Assembly: GCF_029023725.1 (NCBI RefSeq)
Contig: NZ_CP119075.1
Location: 3,157,501 to 3,221,500, forward strand
Direction of reading: 5' to 3'
Source of the DNA: Synoicihabitans lomoniglobus
GTDB taxonomy: Bacteria; Verrucomicrobiota; Verrucomicrobiia; Opitutales; Opitutaceae
Length of the DNA: 64,000 bases
Shown here: piece by piece, positions 9,833-18,662 of the stretch
Position numbering within the stretch: the first letter of the stretch is position 1
How the letters are laid out: each line of letters starts with the position of its first letter
Translations under genes and position numbers: made by a program
Notes under the pieces: generated by a model
The model's database searches: none
What the model saw: the letters and a program-made list of their open reading frames with translations, nothing else
Told to the model about the DNA's origin: nothing

Positions 9833-10686
9833 GCGGCCGTTCTCCAGCATCCGGTGCCCGCCACCTCCCGCGCATAGGCGGAAAACTCCCGGGGCGGGCG
9901 TCCCAACGCGCGTTGCACACCATCGGCGAGATAGGCGTTGCGACCGTCGAGCACCGTCGAAAGCAGATAATCGAGTATCCAGACGACGTCCGCCGGAGCC
10001 CCCGATTTTTTCACCTCGGCCATAAAGGCGTCATGGGGAATCTGCTCGAACGCGATTTCCCGGCCGGTGACAGCCGACAGCTCCGCGGCAATGTCCGCAA
10101 AGGTCATGAGCCGCGGCCCTGTTACTTCGTAAATCTCGCCGTCGTGCCCCGGCTCCGTCAGCGCCGCCACCGCGACGTCCGCGATGTCGTCGACGTCGAT
10201 GAAGGGCTCCGGGGTATCGCCCGCCGGCAACGTGATTCGCCCCGCGCGCACCATGTCGACAAACGCGCCTTCGGAAAAGTTTTGGTTGAACCAACTCGCC
10301 CGAACCACCGTCCAGCGCAGCCCGCTGTTTTGCACGATATTTTCGCAGGCCTGCGCCTCGGCTTCACCGCGACCGGACAGCAACACCACACGCGCGACCC
10401 CATGCTTTCTCGCCTGATCCACCAACGCTTGAATCGCGTCGGTCGCTCCCGGCACCGCGAGGTCCGGAGCGTAGGAAATGTATATCGCTTTCACGTCGCG
10501 GAGACAGGCGTCCCAACTTTGGCGGTTGTTCCAATCAAACGACGGGCTGGCTGCTCGCGAACCGAGCCGCATCGGCACGCCCCGGGCTTGCAGTTTGGCG
10601 GCGACGCGACGACCGGTCTTGCCGGTGCCGCCGAGAATGAGGGTGAGTTCCGACGTGAAGGCGGAAGCGTTTTGATCAGTATTCAT
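9829..10686 (-). CDS. NmrA-like NAD(P)-binding protein
   Basis: Atypical short-chain reductase of 285 residues. The N-terminal Rossmann motif is GGTGKTG (about residues 19-25), followed by the NmrA/QOR2-like core (VVLLSGRGEA, VVRASWFNQNFSEG, FIDVDDIADVAV). There is no SDR catalytic YxxxK motif. Proteins of this group are either redox sensors or NADPH-quinone reductases. It is the first structural gene after the AraC regulator on the same strand and is coupled by ATGA to the small gene that follows. Confidence 0.86.
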   Translation of the reverse strand: MNTDQNASAFTSELTLILGGTGKTGRRVAAKLQARGVPMRLGSRAASPSFDWNNRQSWDACLRDVKAIYISYAPDLAVPGATDAIQALVDQARKHGVARVVLLSGRGEAEAQACENIVQNSGLRWTVVRASWFNQNFSEGAFVDMVRAGRITLPAGDTPEPFIDVDDIADVAVAALTEPGHDGEIYEVTGPRLMTFADIAAELSAVTGREIAFEQIPHDAFMAEVKKSGAPADVVWILDYLLSTVLDGRNAYLADGVQRALGRPPREFSAYAREVAGTGCWRTAA

Positions 10687-10814
10687 GATGGATTCCTCGT
10701 AAGGGTTGAATGGAAAGCCTCTTTATACTGAACGGGGCCCTGGATTTCTTGACGCGTCACGCCATCCTGTTGACCGCGCGCGCCAAAACGCCCCCGGGGC
10801 CCCCTCGGAGCGGA

Positions 10815-11819
10815 TCAATCCGTAAAACGAATCCGGTAGGACCGCGGCGTCTGCCCCGCCCAGCGCTTGAACGCCCGGGAAAACGCGCTCTGTTCCGAAA
10901 ACCCCGTCATGAACGCAACCTCCGCCAGCGAATAGTCCGTTTGCGCCAGCAAGCGCTCCGCCAACTGCCGCCGCGACTCATCCACCAATGCGTTATAAGA
11001 GTGACCACTTTGCCGCAGCCGACGTTGCAGCGTGCGCCCACTCATGCCCAACCGCTGCGCCACGTGGTTGATCACTGGAATGCCTCCGCTCAACGCACGC
11101 GCGATCTGATCACGCACCCGCCGGTCCCATGTCTCCTCGTCCGCCAACTGGGAAACTTCCACCGCCAGGTGAGATTCAAAGAACCGGGAAATCCCGGCGT
11201 CGCCCAATACATTCGGGGTCGACAACGACGCAGCGGAAACCAACAGCGCATCGTATTCCGCCCCGAAATGCACCGGACAACCGAAATAGATTTCATGGTC
11301 GGCCACCGTCGCGGGGGCCGCATGTTGGAAAAAGACGGCGCGCGGATTGAACGGTGCGGACGCCACCTCCCGGCTGATCGAAACGATACTCGCCAGCGTG
11401 GCTTCATTGGACAGCCGCATGCCCAGGTGCCGTTCGCCGGCTCGATTGAGCCGCATGAGTGCGCCGCCCTCCGTCGATTCCAATTGATAAGTCGAAACGC
11501 TGGTGAGCACGCGGGCGTAGCGCTCCGCCCGGCCAAACGATTCCCGCAAATTCGTGGCCGATTTCCACGCCAACCCGAACGCACCGTAATCGTCGCATCG
11601 CATCGCCGCCCCCGCCCGCAAGGGCAACGTGGTGCCAGCCGTATCGTCACGCACCAGTTGCCGCAGAAACGCATAATAGTCCGTATCCGCGACCATCAGT
11701 TTGGGATCGGGCGGTGCATCGGGATCGATCCCTACGCCACGCAGCACCGCCCGCGGATCGAAGTCCCCCGAGGCCACGCCGAGCACCTTGCGGACGAACA
11801 ACGAGGTTATTTTCCCCAT
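10815..11819 (-). CDS. AraC-family transcriptional regulator
   Basis: Regulator of 334 residues. An N-terminal arabinose-binding-type domain (PF12625 class) spans about residues 15-210. The C-terminal AraC double helix-turn-helix spans residues 235-330 and includes VAQRLGMSGRTLQRRLRQSG and the family signature EVAFMTGFSEQSAFSRAFKRW. It lies 128 bp upstream of the NmrA-like gene on the same strand, so it probably regulates the leftward group 8033-10686. The effector is unknown. Confidence 0.92.
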   Translation of the reverse strand: MGKITSLFVRKVLGVASGDFDPRAVLRGVGIDPDAPPDPKLMVADTDYYAFLRQLVRDDTAGTTLPLRAGAAMRCDDYGAFGLAWKSATNLRESFGRAERYARVLTSVSTYQLESTEGGALMRLNRAGERHLGMRLSNEATLASIVSISREVASAPFNPRAVFFQHAAPATVADHEIYFGCPVHFGAEYDALLVSAASLSTPNVLGDAGISRFFESHLAVEVSQLADEETWDRRVRDQIARALSGGIPVINHVAQRLGMSGRTLQRRLRQSGHSYNALVDESRRQLAERLLAQTDYSLAEVAFMTGFSEQSAFSRAFKRWAGQTPRSYRIRFTD

Positions 11820-11928
11820 GACTCCGTTTCACTGTGTGTGGTGCATTTCAACCTATCCCGACTCAATCTCCACCACCGAAAACTTCCAGCCGATATCCCC
11901 CCACGCGGCCAGATCGGCCTTTCCGGAT

Positions 11929-12730
11929 TCAAATTTCCAACACCAACGGACAATGGTCCGACACCTCGGGATCACTAACCACCTGGAAATCCACCACCTG
12001 TTCCGGCGCATTGACCAACAGGTAATCGGCGAAGCGATCGGGTTTGGAGTAGAGCGAATTCCGGGTTCCGCCGGTGGTCCGCGTGGTAACGAGTTCCGTG
12101 AGACCCGCCTCGCCGAGAATTTCCAGTGTTTCACTGTCCGGTCGCACATTGAAATCCCCCCCCCGCCACCACGAGGTCGTCAGGCTGCGCCACGTGGCGC
12201 ACGATCGCCAAAAATCTCCGCGCCTGCGCCGCCCGCTCCGGTGTGTCCATCTTTCCCCGCAGATCACGCAGGCCGTGCATGTGCGCGACCACGACCGCCC
12301 GCCCCTGCTCGTGGTCAAACACCCGCACCGCGTGCGCGCTACGCGACCGGGGATGCTCGCCGTAACCATCAGGTGAATACACTTTGTGCACGAACCCCTG
12401 ATGCTGCGCCACCACGGGGAAAGCGTGACGCACAAACGTGGCCAGCCCCCATTGCGACGGCACCGCCCGCTCCCCTTCCCACAGGACTCCCTGAGCCGCC
12501 GGGCAAAATGTAGCGACGTGATCCGGCAACGCGTGCGCGATTTCCCGAAAAAGATTCGCCCGCTGCGGCAGCACGTGTTCCCCGTCGCGATACGTGAGGA
12601 CCTCCCGATCCGTGGACGGCGTGTGCACGACTTCCTGCAGACACAACACATCCGGCGCGCTGTGATTCAGATAAGACCGCAGTTCGGCAAAGCGCGCTCC
12701 TCCCCAGGCATTCAGGCATGTAATTTTCAT
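11929..12730 (-). pseudogene. Endonuclease/exonuclease/phosphatase family gene with frameshift
   Basis: An EEP-superfamily hydrolase read from ATG 12730. The first frame carries CLNAWGG and LCLQEV (metal-binding Asn and Glu). The conserved GDFNVRP and SDHCPL motifs are in the next frame. The break falls in a run of nine C on the + strand (12156-12164; nine G on the coding strand); eight would restore a continuous 266-residue protein with all motifs. It may be a sequencing error, a true mutation, or a phase-variable tract. Without repair the product ends soon after the G run and lacks the catalytic DxN and His. Confidence 0.82.
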
Positions 12731-12926
12731 CGCCACGGCTTTCGTGTTATCACGATCACGAGGCTCGTCCAACTCAACCGCACCGGACCGCAATCGATCT
12801 TCCTCCGGTCTCCCCTTGGTCAATCAGGATGAAGCACGGCGACGCTCGCCTCCCCCGGTTTTTTTCGCCATCAAACGTCGGTCGTTCGCGACCGTCCGCT
12901 TCACTCCACCCCATCCCATTCTACCT

Positions 12927-13874
12927 ATGCGACTCTCGATGATCGTCAATCCGTTCACCGACCGAAATCTCGCCCTGGCCGCCCAAGTGGGTGTGACCGA
13001 CGTGGTGATTCACTACCCCGGGCTCGATCTCGCCGCACTCAAGGCCATGCAAACGCGCATCGAATCCTTCGGCCTGCGCCTGACACATGTGGAGCGTAAA
13101 ATCCCGCACCTCAAATTCGTGCACGACTTGCCAGGTCGGGATCGGCAAATCGAAGATTTCAAGACCCTCATTCGCAACATGGCCGAGTGCGGCATGGAGG
13201 TGCTGTCCTACAACTGGATGCCCGACGAGGACTGGCAGCGCACCACCTGCGATTCCCCCGAACGAGGCGGCTCCAAATCCACCGCCTTTCGCCTCGCCGA
13301 CATCGACCACAACATCACCGATGCCGACGGCCTGCCTCCCGCCGCGACGCCCGCCCTCCAACTCTGGGACAACTTGGAATATTTTCTCAACGCCGTCGTG
13401 CCCGTTGCCGAAGACGCCAACATCAAGCTCGCCATCCACCCCGACGATCCCCCGCTCGCCGAGCTGCGCGGCCAACCTCGCATCATCATTTCCAACGCAG
13501 CCTTTCAGCGCGTCGTCGGCTTGGTCCCCAGTCCGGTCAATGGCGTCTGCTACTGCGTAGGATCCTACGCTCCCGCCGGCATCGATCTCATCGGTGGCAT
13601 CCGTCGGCTCGCCGACAAAATCTTCTTCTTCCACGCGCGCAACGTGCGCGGCCGAGCGGACGATTTTCAGGAAACGTGGCCCGACAACGGCGACATCCCG
13701 ATGCCTGCGATCATCCGCACGCTGCACGAGATTGGCTACACCGGCACGATTCGTCCCGACCACGCGCCTTCCATGGCCGGTGAACCCAACGACACCCCCG
13801 GCTACGAGATGCAGGGCCGCCTCTTCGCGGCCGGATACCTGCGCGGCCTGATCCAGGCCACGGCCTCTCATTGA
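12927..13874 (+). CDS. uxuA: Mannonate dehydratase
   Basis: Converts D-mannonate to 2-keto-3-deoxy-gluconate in hexuronate catabolism. The 315-residue protein begins at ATG 12927; the frame is open upstream, but that part is unrelated. Family motifs are visible: VLSYNWMP, AIHPDDPP near residue 172, NGVCYCVGSY, FFHARNV and IRPDHAP. It is shorter than E. coli UxuA (about 394 residues), as in the compact clade of this family. It is divergent from the EEP gene. It fits a genome region that degrades uronate-containing polysaccharides. Confidence 0.9.
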   Translation: MRLSMIVNPFTDRNLALAAQVGVTDVVIHYPGLDLAALKAMQTRIESFGLRLTHVERKIPHLKFVHDLPGRDRQIEDFKTLIRNMAECGMEVLSYNWMPDEDWQRTTCDSPERGGSKSTAFRLADIDHNITDADGLPPAATPALQLWDNLEYFLNAVVPVAEDANIKLAIHPDDPPLAELRGQPRIIISNAAFQRVVGLVPSPVNGVCYCVGSYAPAGIDLIGGIRRLADKIFFFHARNVRGRADDFQETWPDNGDIPMPAIIRTLHEIGYTGTIRPDHAPSMAGEPNDTPGYEMQGRLFAAGYLRGLIQATASH

Positions 13875-13949
13875 TCGATCCACTCGGGCCCCCTTCCCGT
13901 TTTCGAACCCAACGCTAGCCCACCCCGTCCGCTCATGTCGTAGGGTCTG

Positions 13950-13965
13950 TTGCCGGTATCGGCAA
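13950..13965. terminator. Short hairpin after uxuA
   Basis: TTGCCG and CGGCAA form a perfect 6-bp stem with a 4-base loop 75 bp after the uxuA stop, followed by ATTTCG. It could be a weak terminator. The rest of 13875-14148 shows only small imperfect repeats (for example CGTCC-atac-GGACG at 14077-14090) and no gene. Confidence 0.3.
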
Positions 13966-14148
13966 TTTCGTCTCGTCGTGGCAGATCGGTGCCTGGCCAC
14001 CGCTACTGATTGCGCCACCTCTCCCGGTGCCATGCGCCGCATGGATCGCGACCGAGGGCGATCTAGCCGTCCGGTTCGTCCATACGGACGTTCGACCCGT
14101 TCGGTTCGGACGACCGGAGCGCGTTTCCCAGGCGATAGTGGAGGAGAT

Positions 14149-15705
14149 ATGACCCGAATACTCATCCTGATCATCCTCTTGGTTTCTTCGCCCGCGGCCT
14201 TGTTGCTGCGAGCTGACATTTCGTCGCCCGAAGTGCGACATTCCTCCGCCGACCAGTCCGCGCCCTCCGCCTCCATTGCCGAGCTCGAATGGATGGTCGG
14301 CGCATGGGAAGGGCCCCTGGGCTCGGATGGGCAGGAGCACATCGTGCAACGTCCAGTCGGCGGCCAACTCCCGGGGTTCGTGCGAGGCTGGACCGCTGAC
14401 GGCGCGATTACATTTTATGAAATCAGCGCCTTCGCCGAAGCGGACGGATCGCTCGAATATCGGGTAAAACACTTCAGCGCCGACCTCGCTGGCTGGGAAC
14501 CGCAAACCGAATTCGTGCGCCATCGGCTCGTCGCCCGCGAAGGCAACGCGTGGTTCTTTGACGGCATCACCTTTGTGCGCACCGGCCCGGAAACGCACAC
14601 CGTGTATTTCGAAATTCCCGCCGGCGAACGGGCCGGTGAAATCATCACCGTGAATCAAACACGTCGACGCCCCCTCCTCGCCGCAGCCGCCGACGGTGCC
14701 GCTACCACCGGTGAAGTGGTCGCATTTGATTTCGTTTCAAAGGTGCTCGCCGACAACCGCATCGGGCTGAAGCCGGAGCGCACCGGTCGCGTCTACCTGC
14801 CGCCGTCCTATGCCTCCTCTCCCACGCGGCGCTATCCCGTCGTCTACTTCTGCCACAACACCTTCTGGAGCCCGGCGCAGGCCGTGGCCGACGGCAACCT
14901 GCAAGGCTTGATGGAACGCGCCTTCACCGCCGGCACCGTCGACGAATTTATCCTCGTGATTGCCGACTACACCGGACCGACCACCGGCAGCCTCTATGAG
15001 AATTCACCGACCAGCGGACGGTGGCTGGACTACACCATCGAGGAAGTCGTGCCCCGCATCGACGAAACCTACCGGACGCTGCGCCACCGGGACAGTCGGG
15101 CTGTGATCGGGGATTTTTGGGGTGGTCGCGGTGCGCTGGTGCTCGCGATGCATTTCCCGGAAACGTTTGGCTCCCTCTACGCCATGCATCCTGTGGCCAC
15201 CGGCAGTGGCAACCTGCCCATGGATCGGCTTGATATCAACTGGCCCGCGATTCACGCCGCCACCTCATGGAATGAGCTCGGCGACAGCGGCCGTGACCGC
15301 ATCTTCACCGCCATCAGCCAGGCATTTTTACCGAATGCCAACCGTCCGCCGTTCTATTGCGATTTCCCCATCGAAATCGCCGCCGATGGCTCCACCGCAC
15401 CGAACCCTCACCACACCCGTTTGATGTTAAAACGCTTTCTGGTGGACGGGCTCCTCGACGACCACGCCGACGCCCTGCGATCGCTGCGCGGAGTCGCGAT
15501 GGACTGGGGCCGTTTTGATCCGACCCAGGCCCATGTCATCGCCAATCGCCGGTTCAGCCGCATACTTTCCAGCCAAGGCATTCCCCACGAAGCCGAAGAA
15601 TACGCCGGCGGCATCTGGGACAAGACCTGGAGCCCCGACGGCCGTTTCATCACCCGTGTGCTCCCCCTCCTCGGCCAGCACCTGGTCTCAGCGGAGGAGC
15701 CATAA
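14149..15705 (+). CDS. DUF6265-like domain fused to an esterase-fold domain lacking catalytic residues
   Basis: Secreted protein of 518 residues. ATG 14149 is chosen because GGAGGAG lies just upstream and a signal peptide follows (TRILILIILLVSSPAALLL). Residues 44-160 (ELEWMVGAWEG onwards) resemble a DUF6265-type domain. Residues 185-510 have the esterase D/enterochelin esterase fold (RYPVVYFCHN, PRIDETYRTL). The nucleophile elbow reads GDFWGG where family members have GxSxGG, and the usual GGH near the C-terminus is GGIWD. It is therefore probably a non-hydrolytic relative, perhaps carbohydrate-binding. An active esterase is encoded downstream at 15932. Confidence 0.82.
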   Translation: MTRILILIILLVSSPAALLLRADISSPEVRHSSADQSAPSASIAELEWMVGAWEGPLGSDGQEHIVQRPVGGQLPGFVRGWTADGAITFYEISAFAEADGSLEYRVKHFSADLAGWEPQTEFVRHRLVAREGNAWFFDGITFVRTGPETHTVYFEIPAGERAGEIITVNQTRRRPLLAAAADGAATTGEVVAFDFVSKVLADNRIGLKPERTGRVYLPPSYASSPTRRYPVVYFCHNTFWSPAQAVADGNLQGLMERAFTAGTVDEFILVIADYTGPTTGSLYENSPTSGRWLDYTIEEVVPRIDETYRTLRHRDSRAVIGDFWGGRGALVLAMHFPETFGSLYAMHPVATGSGNLPMDRLDINWPAIHAATSWNELGDSGRDRIFTAISQAFLPNANRPPFYCDFPIEIAADGSTAPNPHHTRLMLKRFLVDGLLDDHADALRSLRGVAMDWGRFDPTQAHVIANRRFSRILSSQGIPHEAEEYAGGIWDKTWSPDGRFITRVLPLLGQHLVSAEEP

Positions 15706-15736
15706 CACGACGCTGAGCACCACCGAAATAAACGGG

Positions 15737-15776
15737 GCTGACCCTAAATCTCAAACCCCACGTTAAAAGGGTCAGC
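15737..15776. repeat. REP-like inverted repeat
   Basis: GCTGACCCT (15737-15745) and AGGGTCAGC (15768-15776) are perfect 9-bp inverted arms with a 22-base spacer, between the two esterase-fold genes. The GGGTCAG core also occurs in the 19-bp ends of the RAYT element at 18637-19681, so this may be a non-autonomous repeat linked to that transposase. It could also act as a terminator. Confidence 0.4.
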
Positions 15777-15931
15777 AACGGTCTTTCATGCGAGGGTGAA
15801 CCCACGCCAAATTCATTCGTATGAATTCCTTCCGATTCGCGCCGGAGGCCCCGTCCTAATCAAGATGAATGCGCCGCCTGTTGCGCTGGCGACGTCTTCC
15901 GCGTCGATTCCACCGCCCCAACCCCTACCCT

Positions 15932-16789
15932 ATGATTCCTCGCTTGATCCTCGCTTTTCTTGTCACGGCTTCGGCGTCGATCGCCGCGGAACCCACCGCT
16001 CCCCGCGCCCCGCGCAAACCGGTCGTCTGGAACAATCCCGACAAGGTGAAGAGCGACCTCGTCACCCATCACGAACTCGTCAGCGCCTCCATGGACCGCG
16101 TCGTTGGCTACACCCTTTACCTGCCCCCGGGCTACGCCGAGGACGGAAACACCACGCGCTATCCGGTCGTCTACTTCCTGCACGGCGCCGGGGGTAATGA
16201 GAGCGCCGACGGACCCGCGTTTGCCGGTTACATTCATCGCCAATCTGCCAAATACAATTTCCCTCCAGTCATCTGCGTTTTCCCCAACGGCGGCATGAGC
16301 GCGTATCGAAATCACCCCGACACTGGCATCAACGTCGAGACCATGATCATCGACGAGTTGTTGCCCCACATCGACGCCACTTATCGCACCTTGCCGCAAC
16401 GCGAGTCCCGCGGTCTCGCCGGCTATTCCATGGGCGGCGGTGGGGCCGTGCATCTCGCGCTTAAACACTCCGACCTCTTCAGCGTGGCCGCGTCCTGGGC
16501 AGGATCACAGGTCAACTTTCGCACCAAGGAGCTCTACGACGACATCACGATCGACATGCTTCGCGCCCAGGAACCGACCATCCGGTTGTTGATGATCACA
16601 GGCTACGACGATCAAGCGACCTACGATGCTCACGGTCCTTTCACCGCCCTACTTGATGCAGCCAAGTATCCCTACACCCTGCGCAAACTGCGCGGGGTGA
16701 ATCACAACCTCGGCCTCTACTACGTCCACACCGCCCGCGACTTGGTAACGTTTCTCCTCCAAGATATCGCTACCGCCGTCGTCGAATAA
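15932..16789 (+). CDS. Secreted esterase (esterase D / feruloyl esterase-like)
   Basis: Alpha/beta hydrolase of 285 residues with a signal peptide (residues 1-19, ending ASIAAE). The oxyanion region is YFLHGAGG, the nucleophile elbow is GYSMGG (Ser166), and a candidate catalytic His lies in GVNHNLG near residue 265. Family members remove ester groups such as acetyl or feruloyl from polysaccharides or hydrolyse similar esters; the substrate is not known here. ATG 15932 gives a clean signal peptide, while the upstream in-frame extension is arginine-rich and unlikely. Confidence 0.87.
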   Translation: MIPRLILAFLVTASASIAAEPTAPRAPRKPVVWNNPDKVKSDLVTHHELVSASMDRVVGYTLYLPPGYAEDGNTTRYPVVYFLHGAGGNESADGPAFAGYIHRQSAKYNFPPVICVFPNGGMSAYRNHPDTGINVETMIIDELLPHIDATYRTLPQRESRGLAGYSMGGGGAVHLALKHSDLFSVAASWAGSQVNFRTKELYDDITIDMLRAQEPTIRLLMITGYDDQATYDAHGPFTALLDAAKYPYTLRKLRGVNHNLGLYYVHTARDLVTFLLQDIATAVVE

Positions 16790-16841
16790 CGACGCCCTCG
16801 TGGCGCCGACCTCGCCACTCCTGCCGCCTTACCGCTGCCGT

Positions 16842-16958
16842 ATGGATAAACGCACCGCCCTCAAGACATTGAGCACGTCGAGTCTGGCCATGGCTTGCCG
16901 CGGCCTCGCGGGAACGGGCGTAGTCGGCCTGTTGGCCGCTGAGAGCCGCTCCATTTGA
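16842..16958 (+). other. Short ORF resembling a Tat-signal remnant
   Basis: A 38-codon frame beginning MDKRTALKTLSTSS and containing Ala/Gly-rich GTGVVGLLAAES resembles the start of a Tat-exported protein that ends early. It stops three bases before the start of the beta-helix gene (TGATTTATG). It may be a decayed gene start or a leader peptide coupled to the next gene. No other evidence supports it. Confidence 0.3.
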
Positions 16959-16961
16959 TTT

Positions 16962-18662
16962 ATGCTTCCCTTACCCCATTCCCGACCAGTGAGCCTCACG
17001 GGTGTGATCTCCCTGTTTTTAACCTGTTCGCTCAGCGCCGCGACTTTCTGGGTCTCGCCCGACGGAGACGACATGGCGGCGGGCACGCGCGACCATCCCT
17101 GGGCCACGCCCCAACACGCGGTCACCGCCGTGATGGCGGGAGACACCGTTTACTTTCGACATGGCACCTACGCGTTGGACGGTCCGATCCTGCCCCGTGT
17201 GTCGGGCACCGCCGAAGCGCCTATCACACTCGCCGGGTATCCCGGAGAATCCGCCATCTTCGATGGGTCAGGTTTTCACCACGCCGATGAGACCTACAAG
17301 AAAGGACTGCTTCATCTCGAAGGCGTGGTCCACTACGCCCTGAAAAATCTCCACGTGCGCAACAGCTGGCACGGCTTCGGAATCAAGGTCTCTGGCCATG
17401 CTTCGCATATCGACATCCTCGAGTGCACGTCTGCCGAAACCTTCGGACCGGGCATCGGTTTCTGGAATTCTGAATTCATCCGCGTGATGTATTGCGAAGT
17501 CACCGGGGCCAATACCAACCGTCGGCGGGTCTATGGTGATCCCACCACCCAAGCCGCCCATGAAGGCATCAGTAGCGGCGGATCCCGCCATTTCGAAATC
17601 GCATACAACCACGTGCACCACTGCGACAAGGAGGGTATCGACGTTAAGGAAGCGAGCGCCCACGGCACGGTGCATCACAACTACGTGCACCACCTGCCCC
17701 GCCAGGGCCTGTATGCTGACGCGTGGTTCGGCCTGTTGGAAAACGTCACCTTTCACCACAATGTCGTGCACGATTGTGAGTGGGGCGTGGCGATTAACAC
17801 CGAGGGCGTGGGGGCTGACCTGCGAGGCGTGGCCGTTCATCACAACCTGCTCCACGACAATCGCGGCTCCGGCATTCACTCTGGGTTGTGGGGAGTCAAC
17901 GGACCACGCAGCGATCTGCTCATCGCGCACAATACCCTCTACGCCAACGGCAGTGCGGGGCAATATTCCGGTCCCACCGGAAACATCGACATCCGTTCAC
18001 CGCAGAGCCAGCGAGTCCGTGTTTTCAACAATCTTTGCGTCGCCGGCGGCACGTTTGAACTCGGGGCGTTCGCCGATGCCGCTACACCCGCAGGTGCCGC
18101 GCTGCTCGCCGCACGAGAAGTGAGTTTTTCCCACAATTTCATCGGGCAGTTCGTTCCCATTTCTGCCACCGATGTCGCTGGTATCACTCCCCGACAACGG
18201 GAACGCTATCACCGCGCCTATGCGCTGGCCGGCGACAATCCCGTGTTTGGGCACGCCGAGTTACAGGATCCCGACCGCGGCAACTTCTGGCTCGGCGCCA
18301 CGTCAGCCGCGCGTCGCGCGGGTTTGATCGACCCGGAGTTTCACGGCCTCGGCCAAACAGAACCTCCCGATCTGGGGGCCTTTGACTTCGGTCAGGACTT
18401 GATCCCATTACCTGCACCCGCCATCGAACACATCCTCGATGACGTCTGGCGCGTGGTTCACCGCACGCAACCAGGACGCGCCACCATCCGCCAGCGCTCA
18501 GACGACCAAGGCGAGACCTGGACTTCCGCAGCCGTTCCAGCCGTCGGCCAAGGCATTCCCGATATCCACTACTTTCGCCACTCGGATAACGCCCCGTTCC
18601 CCCAGTTCCGCTACACCGTGGTAACGGATCCCGCTGAAAGGGTCAGGTTTAAACATTTGTAG
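16962..18662 (+). CDS. Right-handed parallel beta-helix protein, C-terminus altered by insertion
   Basis: Secreted protein of 566 residues with signal peptide (about residues 1-27) and an N-terminal WVSPDGDD...GTRDHPWATP segment typical of polysaccharide-binding beta-helix proteins. The central region has stacked HbH repeats rich in NHVHHCDKEGIDV-type turns (residues 115-340), as in pectate-lyase-like folds. No lyase catalytic set could be assigned. The last residues (ERVRFKHL) are read from the left end of the RAYT element, which begins at 18637, so the native C-terminus has been replaced or slightly extended. Confidence 0.82.
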   Translation: MLPLPHSRPVSLTGVISLFLTCSLSAATFWVSPDGDDMAAGTRDHPWATPQHAVTAVMAGDTVYFRHGTYALDGPILPRVSGTAEAPITLAGYPGESAIFDGSGFHHADETYKKGLLHLEGVVHYALKNLHVRNSWHGFGIKVSGHASHIDILECTSAETFGPGIGFWNSEFIRVMYCEVTGANTNRRRVYGDPTTQAAHEGISSGGSRHFEIAYNHVHHCDKEGIDVKEASAHGTVHHNYVHHLPRQGLYADAWFGLLENVTFHHNVVHDCEWGVAINTEGVGADLRGVAVHHNLLHDNRGSGIHSGLWGVNGPRSDLLIAHNTLYANGSAGQYSGPTGNIDIRSPQSQRVRVFNNLCVAGGTFELGAFADAATPAGAALLAAREVSFSHNFIGQFVPISATDVAGITPRQRERYHRAYALAGDNPVFGHAELQDPDRGNFWLGATSAARRAGLIDPEFHGLGQTEPPDLGAFDFGQDLIPLPAPAIEHILDDVWRVVHRTQPGRATIRQRSDDQGETWTSAAVPAVGQGIPDIHYFRHSDNAPFPQFRYTVVTDPAERVRFKHL

